Assembly: GCF_030815405.1 (NCBI RefSeq)
Contig: NZ_JAUSWX010000001.1
Location: forward strand, 3,410,001-3,474,000
Length of the DNA stretch: 64,000 nt
Reading direction: 5' to 3'
Origin: Agromyces albus
GTDB taxonomy: Bacteria > Actinomycetota > Actinomycetes > Actinomycetales > Microbacteriaceae
Position 1 is the stretch's first letter. The number at the start of each line of letters is the position of its first letter. Under the pieces are notes generated by a model. The model saw only the letters and a program-made list of their open reading frames with translations, was not told the origin of the DNA and made no database searches. Made by a program: the position numbers and the translations under genes. This document shows, in pieces, positions 8,532 through 16,416 of the stretch.

Positions 8532-8573
8532 GACGTCGTCGGATTCCGATTGCACACCCGTCCCGGAGGCCTC

Positions 8574-9620
8574 ATGCCCGAATTCCCGTCGTTCCCCCGA
8601 TCCAGCGTGAACGCATCGCCCCGTCGTGCTCGCGCGGCGCTCCTCGCCGTTCCCGCACTCGCGCTCCTGCTCGCGGGGTGCGCGACCCCGGGCACCGCGA
8701 CGCCGAACGGCGACGACGCGGCCGCTGGGGGCGGCGACGCGGCATCCGGCTACCCGCTCACGCTCGACAACTGCGGCACCGAGGTGACCTTCGAATCCGC
8801 GCCCGAGCGCGTCGTGACGATCAAGTCGTCGACGCTCGAGCTGCTCCTCGCCCTCGGGCTGGAGAGCCGCATCGTCGGCACGGCCTTCGGTGACGGCCCG
8901 GTGCCCGACGAGTACGCCGACGCGGCATCCGGCCTCGAGGTGCTCTCCGACAAGGTGCCCTCGCAAGAGGTGACGCTCGCAGCCGAGCCAGACCTCGTCT
9001 TCGCCGGCTGGGAGTCGAACCTCACCGCCGAGGGTGCAGGCGACCGCGACGCCCTCGCGAGCCTCGGCGTCGCGAGCTACGTGGCGCCGGCGGCCTGCAA
9101 GGGCGAGGGCTACATGCCGAACCCGCTGACGTTCGACGAGGTCTTCCGCGAGTTCGAAGAAGCGGGCGCGATCTTCGGAGTGACGGATGCCGCAGCCGAC
9201 CTCGTCTCATCGCAGCAGGCCGAACTCGACGCGATCGAGCCCAGCACGGCCGGCCTCACCGCGCTCTGGTACAGCTCGGGCGACGACACCCCGTACGTCG
9301 GCGCCGGCATCGGCGCACCGCAGATGATCATGGCGGCAGCGGGCCTCGAGAACATCGCGGCCGACGTCGAGGACACGTGGACCGCGATGGGCTGGGAGGC
9401 CATCGTCGAGGCGAACCCCGACGTCATCGTGCTCGTCGACGCCGCCTGGAACACCGCCGAGCAGAAGATCGCCCACCTCGAGTCGAATCCCGCGACGGCC
9501 GCCCTTCCCGCCGTGCAGCAGCAGCGATACCTCGTCGTCGACTTCCCCGCGACCGAGGCCGGCGTGCGGAACGTCGGCGCGGTGGCGTCGCTCGTCGAGC
9601 AGCTCGAGGAACTCGGGTAG
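8574..9620 (+). CDS. ABC transporter substrate-binding lipoprotein (proposed F420-0 transporter)
   Basis: 348-residue lipoprotein. A Lys/Arg-rich signal peptide ends in LLLAGC (Cys36 lipidated). The rest is a type III (BtuF/FecB-like) binding fold: DNCGTEVTFESAPERVVTI, then ESRIVGTAFGD, EPDLVFAGWES and EANPDVIVLVDAAWN. GGAGG before ATG 8574 fixes the start. In actinobacteria this binding protein, permease and ATPase set next to fbiA was proposed from genome context to move F420-0. The transport substrate is therefore inference; a cobalamin- or heme-like ligand would also fit the fold. First gene of a three-gene operon. Confidence 0.85.
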   Translation: MPEFPSFPRSSVNASPRRARAALLAVPALALLLAGCATPGTATPNGDDAAAGGGDAASGYPLTLDNCGTEVTFESAPERVVTIKSSTLELLLALGLESRIVGTAFGDGPVPDEYADAASGLEVLSDKVPSQEVTLAAEPDLVFAGWESNLTAEGAGDRDALASLGVASYVAPAACKGEGYMPNPLTFDEVFREFEEAGAIFGVTDAAADLVSSQQAELDAIEPSTAGLTALWYSSGDDTPYVGAGIGAPQMIMAAAGLENIAADVEDTWTAMGWEAIVEANPDVIVLVDAAWNTAEQKIAHLESNPATAALPAVQQQRYLVVDFPATEAGVRNVGAVASLVEQLEELG

Positions 9621-9622
9621 CG

Positions 9623-10864
9623 ATGCCGCCTCCCCCGCACTCCGACGCCGACGAACGCGTCACTTCGCGACCTCCGGGCGACGAATCCGCCCCGGATCGG
9701 CCCAATGTGACGCGTTCGACGAGCGACGCGGAGTCGGGCGTGAATGCGGATGCGAGCGTGAGCGCGGAGCCGGGCGCGGAGCCGGGCGCGGAGCCGGGCG
9801 TGGGCGCGGGCACACAGGCGCAGGGGGAGCGGAAGACGCGCGGAGGCGCGGGAGACGGCGGCGTGCGCACCGCGGCGTGGGCCGTCGGGCTCGCGGTGCT
9901 GCTCGCGGCATCCGTCGTCACCGCCGTCGCGATCGGACCCGCGGGTCTCAGCCCCGCCGACGTGTGGGCGAGTGTGCTCGCGCACCTCGGCATCGGCGAA
10001 CCGACGCTCAGCCCGCTGCGCGACGGCATCGTGTGGCAGCTCCGGATGCCGCGAGTGCTCACCGCCGCCGCGGTCGGCGCGGGCCTCGCACTCTGCGGCG
10101 CCGTCATGCAGGCGCTCACGCGCAACCCGCTCGCCGACCCCTACCTGCTCGGCCTCTCGTCGGGCGCGTCGGTCGGCGCGGTCATCGTGATCGTGCTGGG
10201 CGCGGGCCTCGTGCTCCCGTTCGCGGCATTCGCGGGCGCGCTCGTCGCCCTCGTCGCGACCCTCGCCCTCGCGAACGCCGCCGGCCCGCTGAGCCCGACG
10301 CGAACGGTGCTCGCGGGCCTCGCCGTGTCCGCCGTCTTCGGCGCGATCACGAGTCTCGTCATCTTCTGGAGCGCGACGGGCGACAGCTACCGCGAGATCC
10401 TCAACTGGCTGCTCGGCTCGCTCGCCGGCACCGACTGGAGCTCGGTCGCCATCGCGGGCGGCGCGGTCGTCGTGATCGGCGTGCCGCTGCTCACGAGCGC
10501 GACGACGCTCGACGCGTTCGCCTTCGGCGACACGGCCGCGGCGGCGCTCGGCGTGCACGTCGGCCGCACCCGCGCCCTGCTGCTCACCGGCACGGCCCTC
10601 CTCACGGGCGCGCTCGTCGCGGTGAGCGGCTCGATCGGCTTCGTCGGTCTCGTGCTGCCACACGCGGTGCGCCTGATCGTCGGTTCGCGCCACCGCGCGC
10701 TGCTGCCGCTCTCCGCCCTCGCCGGCGCGATCTTCCTCGTGTGGGCCGACACCGGCGCACGCACCCTCTTCGACCCGCGCGAGCTGCCCGTCGGCATCCT
10801 CACCGCCCTCATCGGTGGCCCCGTGTTCGCCGTGCTCATGCTCCGCAACCGGAGGCTCACATGA
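9623..10864 (+). CDS. FecCD-type ABC transporter permease (proposed F420-0 transporter)
   Basis: 413 residues. After a cytoplasmic, low-complexity N-terminal extension of about 75 residues (three 12-bp repeats encode GAEPGAEPGAEPG) come roughly ten membrane helices of the FecCD/BtuC family. Family motifs include LRMPRVLTAAAVGAGLALCG, ALTRNPLADPYLLGLSSGAS and GFVGLVLPHAVRLIVGSRHR (the ATPase coupling region). The start lies 2 bp after the upstream stop and the 3' end overlaps the ATPase gene by ATGA, so the genes are co-translated. The long acidic extension is unusual for the family and may be a start-site choice; the next Met candidates are inside the membrane domain. Confidence 0.9.
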   Translation: MPPPPHSDADERVTSRPPGDESAPDRPNVTRSTSDAESGVNADASVSAEPGAEPGAEPGVGAGTQAQGERKTRGGAGDGGVRTAAWAVGLAVLLAASVVTAVAIGPAGLSPADVWASVLAHLGIGEPTLSPLRDGIVWQLRMPRVLTAAAVGAGLALCGAVMQALTRNPLADPYLLGLSSGASVGAVIVIVLGAGLVLPFAAFAGALVALVATLALANAAGPLSPTRTVLAGLAVSAVFGAITSLVIFWSATGDSYREILNWLLGSLAGTDWSSVAIAGGAVVVIGVPLLTSATTLDAFAFGDTAAAALGVHVGRTRALLLTGTALLTGALVAVSGSIGFVGLVLPHAVRLIVGSRHRALLPLSALAGAIFLVWADTGARTLFDPRELPVGILTALIGGPVFAVLMLRNRRLT

Positions 10865-11694
10865 CCGGGACCCTCCATACCGACCGCGTGCGCTTCTCCC
10901 GGGGACGCGCTCTCATCATCGACGACGTCGACTGCACCGTGCCGGCCGGCACCGTCGGTGCGCTCCTCGGCCCGAACGGCGCCGGCAAGAGCACCCTGCT
11001 CCATCTCATCGCGGGCATCGAGCGAGCGGATGCCGGGACCGCGCACTTCGGCGACCGCGATCTCGCCGCGATGCGTCGACGCGACCGTGCACGCGTCATC
11101 GCCCTCGCCGAGCAGGACGTGCAGGATGCCCCGGGGCTGCGCGTCGCGGAGGTCGTCGCACTCGGCCGAACCCCGTACCTCGGGGCGTTCGCCGGACCGG
11201 GCGAGCTCGACCGCGCGGTCGTGCGCCGCTGCATCGAGGACACCGGGCTCGTCGAGCTCGCCGACCGGGAGTACGCATCGCTCTCGGGCGGCGAGCGCCA
11301 GCGCGTGAACATCGCACGCGCCCTCGCGCAGGAGCCCGAGCTGCTGCTGCTCGACGAGCCGACGAACCACCTCGACGTACGTGCGCAGCTCACGATGCTG
11401 CGGCTGCTCCGCGAACTCGCGCACGGCGGGCTCACGGTGCTCGCGGCATTGCACGACCTCTCCCTCGCCGCGGGCTACGCCGAGCACGTCATCGTGCTCG
11501 CGAACGGCCGTGTGGTCGCTGCCGGTGAGCCGCGCACGGTGCTCACGCCCGAACGCATCCGCCTCGTGTGGGGTGTCGAGGCCGCGGTGCTCGAGCATCC
11601 GGTGACCGGTCGTCCGCTCATCGCCTATTCAGATGTCGCCGATGAGCGGATGCCGCACGCACGACCCGTCCCGACGGGCAGTACCGAGGCGTAG
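10861..11694 (+). CDS. ABC transporter ATP-binding protein (proposed F420-0 transporter)
   Basis: 277-residue nucleotide-binding domain energising the preceding permease at the inner face of the membrane. Walker A LGPNGAGKST (37-46), signature LSGGERQR, Walker B LLLLDEPTNHLD and H-loop AALHDLSLAA are all intact. The Q-loop region reads LAEQDVQDAP. It is closest to the BtuD/FecE group of importer ATPases. ATGA overlap with the permease marks tight coupling. The substrate is inferred from linkage to fbiA only. Confidence 0.9.
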   Translation: MTGTLHTDRVRFSRGRALIIDDVDCTVPAGTVGALLGPNGAGKSTLLHLIAGIERADAGTAHFGDRDLAAMRRRDRARVIALAEQDVQDAPGLRVAEVVALGRTPYLGAFAGPGELDRAVVRRCIEDTGLVELADREYASLSGGERQRVNIARALAQEPELLLLDEPTNHLDVRAQLTMLRLLRELAHGGLTVLAALHDLSLAAGYAEHVIVLANGRVVAAGEPRTVLTPERIRLVWGVEAAVLEHPVTGRPLIAYSDVADERMPHARPVPTGSTEA

Positions 11695-11704
11695 CCTTGA
11701 TCGC

Positions 11705-12223
11705 ATGAGCGAGGTGAGGGAGCAGGGCGAGCTGAGGGAGTTGAGCCAGCTCGGCGAGCTGAGCGAGAACAGGCGCTCACTGCTCGATTGGATCGCAGAG
11801 GAGTTCCTGCACAACTCGTGGGCAGGGCGACGACTCGTCGCGGTAGAGGGTGCATCCGACGAGCCCGCAGCCCGCTTCGCGAATGACCTGGCCGCGGTGC
11901 TCGCAACGCGAGGGCAGACCGTCGTGCGCCGTTCGCTCGGCGACGTCGACGAGGCGACGCTGCGCCGTGAGACCATCGAGCCGTTCCGCGCCGGGATCCT
12001 TCCGGGCGCGGAGGCCGCCGACGCGGTGCTCGTCGTCGACGGGCGCCGACTGCTGAACGACTCCGTTCGCGGCATCTGGCATTTCTCGGCGTGGACACTC
12101 GCCGGAGACGAACTGCCGCACGCCGGCGTGAACGTCATCGTTGACGTCACCGACGAGTCCGCCCCGAAGCGGTACTTCTACGACCTCTGCAAGCTGCCGC
12201 CGAGCGTGGGCGAGCGACGCTGA
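11705..12223 (+). CDS. Uridine kinase-like protein with degenerate P-loop
   Basis: 172 residues. RRLVAVEGASDEPAARFAND aligns by pattern with the start of uridine-kinase-like P-loop proteins (VAVDGxxGAGKST), but the GxxxxGK[ST] residues are gone (GASDEPAA). The downstream segments FRAGILPGAEAADAVLVVDGRRLL and VIVDVTDESAPKRYFYDLCKLP resemble the same family. It therefore looks like a kinase fold that has lost ATP binding. The N-terminus (ELRELSQLGELSENRR) is a short repetitive helix. It lies 10 bp after the ABC ATPase gene and may share its transcript. Function unknown. Confidence 0.55.
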   Translation: MSEVREQGELRELSQLGELSENRRSLLDWIAEEFLHNSWAGRRLVAVEGASDEPAARFANDLAAVLATRGQTVVRRSLGDVDEATLRRETIEPFRAGILPGAEAADAVLVVDGRRLLNDSVRGIWHFSAWTLAGDELPHAGVNVIVDVTDESAPKRYFYDLCKLPPSVGERR

Positions 12224-12251
12224 GTCGCGGCAGCATCCGTCGCGGCATCCG

Positions 12252-13139
12252 TCACGACAGCACGTCCTTCGTGAGGAACCGGCCGACGGCGAGCGCGCCG
12301 AACACCACGAGGTAGCCGGCCTGGAGCAGCGCATTGTCGGCGAACGTGTCCCACACGATCGGATCGCGCATGAGATCGCCGAAGCCGAGCCAGTAGTGCG
12401 TGAAGAGCCACGGATGCAGCCACTCGAGCTGCGGGAGCGCGTCGACGATCTGCGACACGACCGCGAGGATCGCCGTGGCAGCCATCGCCCCGATCGGCAC
12501 CGTCGTGAGGGTCGAGAGGAAGAGACCGATCGCCGACAGGCCGAGAAGCGAGACGGTCACGTACGCCGCGATCGCGAGGAAGCGCAGCAGGGCGTCGCCG
12601 ACGCCCACCGTCGCCCCCGAGAGGAGCGTGACGGGCCCGATCGGGAACAGCGCCCAGCCGATGAGCGTGCCGACCACGACGACGGTGAGCGTCGCGGCCA
12701 CGCAGAACACGGCGGCGGCGACGTACTTCACGAGGAGCAGCCGGATGCGGCCAGCGGGCGCGATGAGCAGGTAGCGGAGGGTCCCGTGGCTCGCCTCTCC
12801 GGCGATCGCGTCACCCGCCACGACGCCGATCGTGAGCGGCAGGAAGAGCGGGATCGCGACGAGGATCGCCGTGACGCCGACGAAGAACCCGTTGTTCGTG
12901 ATCTGGTCGAGGAAGGCCGGCCCGCGCCCGGTCGGCGGCCCGCCCGACAGGCGGACTGCCAGCGCGATGAGGATCGGGATGAGCGCGAGCGCTCCGAGCA
13001 GGGCCCACGTGCGCCGGCGACGGAAGAGCGTGAGCAGCTCGGAGCCGAGCAGGGAGAGCGTGCCGCCGCCAGCGCCGCCGCTGCGGCCCACGCGCGCGTC
13101 GAGCCCCACCGGCCCGTCGTTCGCCTCACGCGACGACAT
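12252..13139 (-). CDS. ABC-2 type transporter permease
   Basis: 295-residue membrane protein with about six transmembrane helices. A cytoplasmic N-terminus (LLGSELLTLFRRRRTW) and VVAGDAIAGEASHGTLRYLLIAPAGR are typical of ABC-2 exporters. It starts inside the 3' end of the upstream ATPase gene (14-bp overlap), so the two form one exporter. The upstream LolA-like gene probably belongs to the same operon. The substrate is unknown; lipid or peptide export would fit. Confidence 0.88.
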   Translation of the reverse strand: MSSREANDGPVGLDARVGRSGGAGGGTLSLLGSELLTLFRRRRTWALLGALALIPILIALAVRLSGGPPTGRGPAFLDQITNNGFFVGVTAILVAIPLFLPLTIGVVAGDAIAGEASHGTLRYLLIAPAGRIRLLLVKYVAAAVFCVAATLTVVVVGTLIGWALFPIGPVTLLSGATVGVGDALLRFLAIAAYVTVSLLGLSAIGLFLSTLTTVPIGAMAATAILAVVSQIVDALPQLEWLHPWLFTHYWLGFGDLMRDPIVWDTFADNALLQAGYLVVFGALAVGRFLTKDVLS

Positions 13140-14175
13140 CGAATCCCTCGCCCGTCAGGTCCACGAAGCGCTGCTCGAGGCTCGCTCGCTCGATCTCGAA
13201 TCCGCGCACCCGCACGCCGGCGTTCACGAGCGCGGCCACGATCGCCTCAGGTGCTGCATCGGTGTAGCCGCCATCCGCCGAAGCGCCATCCGCCCAGCCA
13301 CCGTCCCCCGAGCCGCCGTCCGCCGAATGGCGCTCGATTCGGCTGCCGAGCCGAGCCGTGACGAGCTCGTCGCCCGAGGCATCCATCGCCGAGCGGATGC
13401 CGCCCGCCGCCGTCTCCCCGATCGGCAGCCCGAGCTCCGCGAGCACGGCACGAGCCCGGCCGGGGTCTGGCGTGCGTACGAGCACACTGGAGCCGCTGCC
13501 GCGCAGCTCGTCGAGCGTGCCCTGTGCCACGAGTCGGCCCACGCTCATCACGGCGGCGTGCGTGCAGACCTGTTCGACCTCGGCGAGGAGATGACTCGAC
13601 ACGAACACCGTCGTGCCGCCGTCGGCGAGCGAGCGGATGAGCGAGCGCACCTCGCGCGTGCCCTGCGGGTCGAGCCCGTTCGTCGGCTCGTCGAGCACGA
13701 GGAGCTCCCGCCGCATCAGCAGGGCGTTCGCGAGCCCGAGCCGCTGCTTCATGCCGAGCGAGTAGGCGCCCACCTTCTTCTTCGCGGCGTGCGAGAGCCC
13801 GACGCGCTCGAGGGCCAAGGTCACACGGTCCGATCGGGTGCCGCGCGGCGCGTGCCGGTCGGCGGCGTCGAAGCGGCGCAGGTTCGCCTCGCCCGAGAGG
13901 TACGGCGAGAAGGCCGGTCCCTCGACGAGTGCGCCGACGCGCGGCAGCACCGAGTCGACGTGGTGCGGCATCTCGGCACCGAGCACGCGGGCATCGCCCG
14001 CAGTCGCCGCGACGAGGCCGAGCAGCATCCGGATCGTCGTGGTCTTTCCCGAGCCGTTCGGACCGAGGAATCCGAAGACCGAGCCCTCGGGCACGGCGAG
14101 ATCGAGCCCGTCGACGGCGACCTGCGAGCGGAAGCGCTTGGTGAGGCCGTGCGTCTCGATCGCGAGGTCGGGCAC
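13126..14175 (-). CDS. ABC transporter ATP-binding protein (exporter)
   Basis: 349 residues. ATPase of the ABC-2 exporter: Walker A LGPNGSGKTT, signature YSLGMKQRLG, Walker B LLVLDEPTNGLD, H-loop FVSSHLL. The C-terminal domain carries a Gly/Asp/Ser-rich stretch (about residues 290-315, repeating SADGG) that is not part of the fold. No ATG lies in the right place; GTG 14175 is chosen because the conserved LAIETHGLTKRF follows at once, and it leaves 11 bp after the upstream stop. Longer frames upstream are antisense extensions of the LolA-like gene. Confidence 0.88.
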   Translation of the reverse strand: MPDLAIETHGLTKRFRSQVAVDGLDLAVPEGSVFGFLGPNGSGKTTTIRMLLGLVAATAGDARVLGAEMPHHVDSVLPRVGALVEGPAFSPYLSGEANLRRFDAADRHAPRGTRSDRVTLALERVGLSHAAKKKVGAYSLGMKQRLGLANALLMRRELLVLDEPTNGLDPQGTREVRSLIRSLADGGTTVFVSSHLLAEVEQVCTHAAVMSVGRLVAQGTLDELRGSGSSVLVRTPDPGRARAVLAELGLPIGETAAGGIRSAMDASGDELVTARLGSRIERHSADGGSGDGGWADGASADGGYTDAAPEAIVAALVNAGVRVRGFEIERASLEQRFVDLTGEGFDVVA

Positions 14176-14186
14176 TGCGGCTGCCG

Positions 14187-15449
14187 TCAGCGCCCGGTTG
14201 CGGCGGCGTCGAGCAGGCGATCGGCGGTCACCGCGCCGGCGAACACGCGGCCGTCGTCGGTGATGAGCACGGTGACGAGCGAGGTGGAGAGGATGCGTCC
14301 GCCGTCGACGCGCTCGGTGAGTGTGCCGAGCATCGCGGCCGCCTCGCCGTTGAAGCCGGCGCCACCGACGGCTGCCGCCGGCAGCTCGACGACGGCCGAC
14401 CAGCCCTCGCCGTGCACGACGCGAGCCGTCTCGTCGCCGGGCTCGGCATCGGCCTGGGACTCCGCCTCCGCCTGGGCCTTCCACAGCTCGAGCTCTGCGA
14501 CGGTCGGGATCGGCACGGCGTGCTCGGTCACCTCGGTGCCCTCAGGCGGGGTGAACGCGAACACCGCGGCATCCGGCGCCTCGAACGAGACATCGGTGAA
14601 CGCGACGCTGAACGCCGGCTCGTCGGCGCCACGAGCGGTGACGGATGCCGCGAGCGCGACGCCCGTGTCGCCGTCGATCGCCACGGTGATGTCGCCCACG
14701 AGCGTGTCGGCGTCGCGCGGTTCGAGCACGAGCTCGTAGACCTCACGGCCGGCGACGCGACCATCGGTGCCGACGGAGACGTCGGTCGTCTGGTCGAGCT
14801 TCGCGAGCGCCTCGTCGAGCATCTGCTCGGGGGTCGGCAGTGGTGCGCTGAGCTCGGCCTCGAGCCGATCGCGGGCCTCGTCGTGGTGCGCCTGCGCTTT
14901 GGCTTCGAGCGCGTCGAGTGCAGCCTGGTCGACGGTGAAGTGCGTCGCGGCCTTTTCAGCGGAGTCGTAGATCCATGCGCCCTCTTCGGAGAGGTACACG
15001 TTGCGCTCGGCGAGCCGGTCGAGCACCTGCAGGCGCGCGTTCGAGCCGTCGAGGTAGACCTTGGCCGTGTGGGTTCCGGTCGCGAGCGAGATGAGGTCGT
15101 CGAGATCGGTGGCGGATGCTGCGGCGCCGCCGTCGCCGTCGCCCTCGCTGTCACCGTGGCCGAAGTCTTCGGTGCCGCCGCCACCGCTGCCGCCCCCCAT
15201 CGCCCCCGTGAGACCGGACAGGTCGGGGAGGCCGAGCTCGGAGCGCTGCTCGATCGTGCCCGAGAGCGACTCGACGTCGCTCGACGCGGCGAATTCGAGG
15301 AGCTCGGCGGGCGTGAGATCGGGGAGGTCGACCGCTGCATTCGCCTGCAACGGCACGAGCACCACGCCGACGCCGATCGCGATCGGCGCGACGATGGCGG
15401 GGATCCAGCGGGTGAGCCTGTGGGAGGCCCCGGTGTCGCGGGCGCGCAT
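14187..15449 (-). CDS. LolA/RseB-like secreted or membrane-anchored lipoprotein-carrier-fold protein
   Basis: 420 residues. The N-terminal hydrophobic segment (about 14-38, ending in QANA) is a signal peptide or anchor. The exported part has the LolA/RseB-like half-barrel pattern (GTHTAKVYLDGSNARLQVLDR, NVYLSEEGAWIYDS, GREVYELVLEPRD, FTDVSFEAPDAAVFAFTPPEGTEV). A Gly/Asp-rich linker lies near residues 83-110. It is first in an operon with an ABC exporter. In actinobacteria such proteins are found with ABC-2 transporters, and a role in handling a lipid or hydrophobic substrate outside the membrane is plausible. That role is inference. Confidence 0.75.
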   Translation of the reverse strand: MRARDTGASHRLTRWIPAIVAPIAIGVGVVLVPLQANAAVDLPDLTPAELLEFAASSDVESLSGTIEQRSELGLPDLSGLTGAMGGGSGGGGTEDFGHGDSEGDGDGGAAASATDLDDLISLATGTHTAKVYLDGSNARLQVLDRLAERNVYLSEEGAWIYDSAEKAATHFTVDQAALDALEAKAQAHHDEARDRLEAELSAPLPTPEQMLDEALAKLDQTTDVSVGTDGRVAGREVYELVLEPRDADTLVGDITVAIDGDTGVALAASVTARGADEPAFSVAFTDVSFEAPDAAVFAFTPPEGTEVTEHAVPIPTVAELELWKAQAEAESQADAEPGDETARVVHGEGWSAVVELPAAAVGGAGFNGEAAAMLGTLTERVDGGRILSTSLVTVLITDDGRVFAGAVTADRLLDAAATGR

Positions 15450-15731
15450 GGGTTCAGGCTACGCCTGCCCGCGGCATCCGGGACCTGATCAGTGGGAACA
15501 CTCAGGATCACGGGCGTTATCGCTCGCCGCCGATCGGCGAACGCACCCCGAACTGGGGAGAGGCGCCGACGCCGCCATCGAGATAGCTTGATGCGACGCG
15601 AGCGACATGCTGCTCGCGAACGTCGGCGTCGCCGCGCCCGAACCGCGGCTGACCCCGAACTGAACCGTGACGCTTCTGGGGGGCGCCACGGTTCAGTCGT
15701 TTCCAGGCGAGGTCGTCTCTACGGCACGTCC
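15450..15731. other. Intergenic region, no gene seen
   Basis: 282 bp between two minus-strand genes. It holds the terminator at 15660-15696 and should hold the promoter of the LolA-like operon near its right part. I see no coding pattern and no repeat here. Confidence 0.6.
15660..15696 (-). terminator. Strong hairpin, probable terminator of the 15732-16325 gene
   Basis: CTGAACCGTG and CACGGTTCAG form a perfect 10-bp stem, extended after one A-C mismatch by CGC/GCG, with a 9-nt loop. It lies 36 nt after the stop codon of the minus-strand membrane gene. There is no U-run on the minus strand; actinobacterial terminators often lack one. Confidence 0.65.
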
Positions 15732-16325
15732 CTACGGCGCGAGCGACGGCGACGTGAGGAGGATCACCACTCCCGCCAGCAGGGTGACGACGTAGAAGAA
15801 GAACGGTGGCATGTCCCGAAGGACGATCGTCAGGACGATCAGCAGCGCCATGCCGACGATCACTACCCACCCGAGCCAGTCCGGATACGGGCTCACGAGG
15901 AGCGCCACGCCGAAGATCGCCAGGCCCACCTCGGTCAGCGCGGCGTAGAGCAGGAACAGCCAGGCGGGCATCGCCCCCTCGGCGAACGCCGCCGGATCCG
16001 CGGCACGTGCGTACAGGTGCCCGAACCACGGAACCAGCGCGAGCATCAGCAGCGCCGTGCTGATCAACATGAGCCAGGCGAACGACCCGTCGCGCCCGTC
16101 GGAGGCGAGGAGGCCGATCCCGATGACGGTGACGAGCGACCCGAGACCGAACAGCACCTGGGACACGATCCAGGCCCTCATGGATTCGGAGATGCGCTCC
16201 AGCTTCTTCGCCGGGGAGGTCTCGGGGAACACCCGGGCGGAAATGGGCATGAAGGCGGCGACGAGGAAGAGCACCGATCCCAGGATCATCACGGCGCCGC
16301 TCACCTGGCTCAGACCGATATTCAT
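15732..16325 (-). CDS. Polytopic membrane protein of unknown function
   Basis: 197 residues with about six hydrophobic segments, rich in Leu/Val/Phe (for example SGAVMILGSVLFLVAAFMP and WLMLISTALLMLALVPWFGH). No enzymatic motif is visible. ATG 16325 follows a GGGGG tract at good distance; two further in-frame ATGs lie 12 and 18 bp upstream. It stands alone between a terminator and the divergent ggt gene. I do not recognise a family. Confidence 0.7.
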   Translation of the reverse strand: MNIGLSQVSGAVMILGSVLFLVAAFMPISARVFPETSPAKKLERISESMRAWIVSQVLFGLGSLVTVIGIGLLASDGRDGSFAWLMLISTALLMLALVPWFGHLYARAADPAAFAEGAMPAWLFLLYAALTEVGLAIFGVALLVSPYPDWLGWVVIVGMALLIVLTIVLRDMPPFFFYVVTLLAGVVILLTSPSLAP

Positions 16326-16416
16326 CGCAGCCCCCATGACCAACCATTGCCCCGTGTCCCTGCTCGGGTCTAGCGTGAGGCACCAGATGCTCTGTACCCA
16401 GTTCGGGGGGAATCAC

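Noticed and set aside
8467..8573. Cobalamin riboswitch
   Set aside because: The transporter is BtuFCD-like, but the conserved cobalamin-riboswitch core elements are missing.
12832..14739. 635-codon plus-strand open frame
   Set aside because: It lies antisense to three recognisable genes (permease, ATPase, LolA-like) and has no domain.
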